From Acidobacteriota bacterium (GTDB taxonomy: Bacteria > Acidobacteriota > Blastocatellia > Pyrinomonadales > Pyrinomonadaceae), in assembly GCA_013696385.1 (NCBI GenBank), contig JACCYR010000324.1, positions 1-7,086 of the forward strand: a stretch of DNA of 7,086 nt, read 5' to 3'. A program made the translations under genes and the position numbers. The notes beneath the pieces were generated by a model. That model did not search any database and was not told the DNA's origin. It worked only from the letters and a program-made list of their open reading frames with translations. How positions within the stretch are numbered: position 1 is the stretch's first letter; every line of letters starts with the position of its first letter. Shown piece after piece: positions 5,294 through 7,086 of the stretch.

Positions 5294-5503
5294 ATGCGAT
5301 TAACCAACCTTCAATTAGAACTGCTAAAAACCTTTAGCTATGATTTGAGCGAATCTCAAATCAACGAGATTAGAGAAATACTCGCCAAATATTTCGCTCA
5401 AAAAGCTGTTTCGGAAATGGATAAATTTTGGGAAGAAAACGATTGGTCGGACGAAACTATCAAAAAACTTGCAGAAAAGCATCTGCGGACTAAATACGAA
5501 TAA
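5294..5503 (+). CDS. Antitoxin partner of a PIN-domain toxin
   Basis: A 69-residue acidic, helical protein whose pattern (TNLQLELLK near the start, then YFAQKAVSEMDKFWEE, WSDETIKKLAEKHLRTKYE at the end) matches the small proteins regularly found just upstream of COG1569-type PIN toxins. By analogy it binds and inhibits the toxin. No helix-turn-helix or ribbon-helix-helix signature is evident, so whether it also represses its own promoter is open. The ATG at 5294 is chosen for its GGAG site. The stop TAA overlaps the toxin ATG by one base (TAATG), an arrangement that favours translational coupling and balanced production. Assignment rests on recalled sequence pattern plus context. Confidence 0.8.
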   Translation: MRLTNLQLELLKTFSYDLSESQINEIREILAKYFAQKAVSEMDKFWEENDWSDETIKKLAEKHLRTKYE

Positions 5504-5913
5504 TGCTGATAATCGTTTTAGATACAAACATTTTGCTGGTTTCCATTGCGACAAAATCCAAATACCGTCCAATATTCGACGCTCTGATTGCGGGAAAATA
5601 TGTATTGGCTCTCAGCAATTCAATTTTGAGCGAATACATTGAAATTTTGGAACAAAAAACAACCTCTGTTATCGCCAGCAATATCGCGGAACTGCTTCTC
5701 AACTTAAAAAATATGGTAAAAACGGATGTTTATTATCGCTGGAATCTCATCAAACAAGACACAGACGATAATAAATTTGTTGATTGCGCGATTGCCGCCA
5801 ACGCGAACTTTATTGTTACCAACGATAAATATTTCAAAGGACTTAAAAACATAAGTTTTCCCAAGGTTAAAGTCATTAGTGCCGATGAATTTCTGCAGAA
5901 AATAACTAAATGA
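5503..5913 (+). CDS. PIN-domain toxin (putative ribonuclease, COG1569-type)
   Basis: A 136-residue PIN domain. The nuclease acidic residues can be picked out: Asp7 in IVLDTNILL, Glu44 in LSEYIEILE, Asp94 in NKFVDCAIAANA, and Asp108 in IVTNDKYF. The family-typical stretch DTDDNKFVDCAIAANANFIV and the C-terminal FPKVKVISADEFL are intact, so the enzyme looks functional. By family knowledge PIN toxins are metal-dependent ribonucleases that cut tRNA, rRNA or mRNA; the target here is unknown. It starts inside the antitoxin stop codon (TAATG), and its own stop overlaps the next gene (ATGA), so translation of all three genes may be coupled. Confidence 0.9.
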   Translation: MLIIVLDTNILLVSIATKSKYRPIFDALIAGKYVLALSNSILSEYIEILEQKTTSVIASNIAELLLNLKNMVKTDVYYRWNLIKQDTDDNKFVDCAIAANANFIVTNDKYFKGLKNISFPKVKVISADEFLQKITK

Positions 5914-7086
5914 GGATACGCAATTTCAAACATAAATATCCAAAAAAAATAGCTTTAACTCTATTTCTTTTATTCGGCTTGACAAATTCTGCACTTTTCG
6001 CCCAAGACTTTTATACGAAAATCCAAAACGCGGTTGAAAATCGAGATTATCAAACGGCTATTAATGAACTCGAAAACCTCGAAAAATCCGACAAAAAGGT
6101 TTTCACACTCAACAATTATGACTATTTGCTGGCACGAATGGCGGAAAAGCGCGACGATTTTGCGCTTGCCGCGGCAAATTATCAAGCAGTTGCAAATCGT
6201 AATTCGGTTTTAAGCGAATACGCGCTGTGGCATCTCTCGCAGATTGCCCGCGCTTCGGGAAATTTGATGCTTGAAAGAATTTACTTGCAGAAGATTTTGA
6301 CGCTTGCGCCCGAAAGTCTTTTGACAAATGCGGTTAATGCACGAATGGCGCAAAGCTATTTTGAAAGCAAAAATTTCGATGCGGCGATTCAATTATTGAG
6401 TGGTCAGTCGTCAGTCGTCAGTGGTCAGAAAAAAACAACGAACAACGAACAACGAACAACGGACAACAGGCAAAACCGCGAAACCCAAGTTTTGCTTGGC
6501 GAAGCGTATTTGCAAAACAATCAAATTCCGCAAGCACGTCAGGTTTTTACTAATTTAGTCAACAATCTGCCGAATCCAGCGCAACCTGATGATTTTGCGC
6601 TGGCGGGCGCGAAAAATCTTGATTTGCTCGACGGCGGAAAAGAAAATTTTGGCAGAACCGCGCCGCAACTAGCTGACACGGAACATTACCGGCGTGCCTT
6701 GATTTATCAATTCAACCGCAATTTTCCGTTCGCACGTCTGCATTTTCAAGCACTTGTCGAACGCTTTCCGACAAGCGTTTATGTTGCCAACGCGCTTTTG
6801 AACATTGGACGCGGTTACGCGCAGGAAGCCAATTTCGCTCAGGCGATTAGTTGGTTTGAGCGCGTCCAAGCCGAATTTCCCGACGACCTGATTGCCAGAG
6901 ACGCTTTGAGTCAAACGGCTTCGGCTTATGCCCGCGTCAACAAACCGAAAGAAGCGATTGCGCGTTATCAAAAATTTATCCAAACATATCCCGATGCCGA
7001 CAATTTGGAACGCGCTTATTTGAATATCGTGGATATTCTGCGCGACACCGGCGAAGATTCAAATGCGCTGAAATGGACGGCAAAAA
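5910..7086 (+). CDS. Secreted TPR protein, probable N-terminal part of a soluble lytic transglycosylase, 3' end outside window
   Basis: The frame is open for 392 codons from ATG 5910 to the right edge. Residues 1-31 form a signal peptide: basic start (RIRNFKHKYPKK), hydrophobic core, cleavage site likely after ALFA, so the protein is exported to the periplasm. The remainder is alpha-helical with repeated TPR-like units: DYQTAINELENL near 46, DDFALAAANYQAV near 82, NFDAAIQLL near 155, NNQIPQARQVF, RNFPFARLHFQALVERFP, NFAQAISWFERVQAEFP and NKPKEAIARYQKFIQTYP. The order and the length resemble the superhelical N-terminal region of Slt70-type lytic transglycosylases, but the catalytic SLT domain would lie beyond the window, so a plain TPR lipoprotein or assembly factor is possible. 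Residues 164-187 are encoded by heptamer arrays and interrupt the repeat series. No Shine-Dalgarno site is seen; the start overlaps the toxin stop (ATGA). Confidence 0.78.
   Translation, partial: MRIRNFKHKYPKKIALTLFLLFGLTNSALFAQDFYTKIQNAVENRDYQTAINELENLEKSDKKVFTLNNYDYLLARMAEKRDDFALAAANYQAVANRNSVLSEYALWHLSQIARASGNLMLERIYLQKILTLAPESLLTNAVNARMAQSYFESKNFDAAIQLLSGQSSVVSGQKKTTNNEQRTTDNRQNRETQVLLGEAYLQNNQIPQARQVFTNLVNNLPNPAQPDDFALAGAKNLDLLDGGKENFGRTAPQLADTEHYRRALIYQFNRNFPFARLHFQALVERFPTSVYVANALLNIGRGYAQEANFAQAISWFERVQAEFPDDLIARDALSQTASAYARVNKPKEAIARYQKFIQTYPDADNLERAYLNIVDILRDTGEDSNALKWTAK
6399..6428. repeat. Heptamer array, AGTCGTC family (4 units)
   Basis: Units are AGTGGTC, AGTCGTC, AGTCGTC and AGTGGTC, plus AG. 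The array is translated in frame as SGQSSVVSGQ between two TPR units. The reverse orientation (GACGACT) would place TGA in frame and close the gene. Confidence 0.88.
6435..6469. repeat. Heptamer array, ACAACGA family (5 units)
   Basis: Units are ACAACGA three times, then ACAACGG and ACAACAG. The array begins six A residues after the preceding AGTCGTC array and is translated as TTNNEQRTTDN. Both orientations of this unit are free of stop codons. Confidence 0.88.

Noticed and set aside
6399..6469. CRISPR-like array
   Set aside because: Units are only 7 bases, directly abutting with no spacers, and lie inside an open frame.
6109..6983. Minus-strand open frames at 6109-6392 and 6669-6983
   Set aside because: They are antisense to the continuous TPR-coding frame and show no features of their own.

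Overview
The window is a compact bacterial chromosomal segment, AT-leaning (roughly 40-45% G+C by eye), with short intergenic gaps and several overlapping genes. Gene content and the style of the interspersed 7-bp repeats would fit a free-living Gram-negative from a lineage such as Acidobacteriota. That placement is a guess, since there is no rRNA or other phylogenetic marker here.

Left part (1-5183) is read leftward. In order of transcription it holds folD (one-carbon/folate metabolism), a MazG-like nucleotide pyrophosphohydrolase, a frameshifted four-helix-bundle (S23-type) gene, coaE (last step of CoA synthesis), a family 5 solute-binding lipoprotein with low-complexity insertions, a probable terminator hairpin, and the 5' two thirds or less of a second family 5 solute-binding lipoprotein that leaves the window at position 1. 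No permease or ATPase of the transporter is in view.

Right part (5184-7086) is read rightward. A back-to-back divergent promoter region of about 110 bp is followed by a two-gene toxin-antitoxin module (69-aa antitoxin, 136-aa PIN-domain toxin, TAATG overlap). The toxin stop then overlaps (ATGA) the start of a secreted TPR-repeat protein that resembles the N-terminal superhelix of a soluble lytic transglycosylase and is cut off by the right edge.

The least ordinary feature is a set of short tandem arrays, all with a 7-bp period, from four sequence families: TTTTCCA, AACTGAT, AGTCGTC and ACAACGA. Most have about four units. They sit on gene boundaries: the coaE stop / lipoprotein start, upstream of coaE, both ends of the four-helix gene, and the MazG-like stop. 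They also lie inside reading frames, in the lipoprotein signal peptide and between TPRs of the right-hand gene. Inside genes they are oriented so that the frame stays open. Two TTTTCCA arrays share the position of their variant unit, so they look like copies of one 28-bp element rather than independent expansions. A separate inverted repeat with CCACAGAGAACAC arms fills the folD/MazG-like gap. No CRISPR, tRNA, rRNA, transposase or other recognised mobile element was seen.
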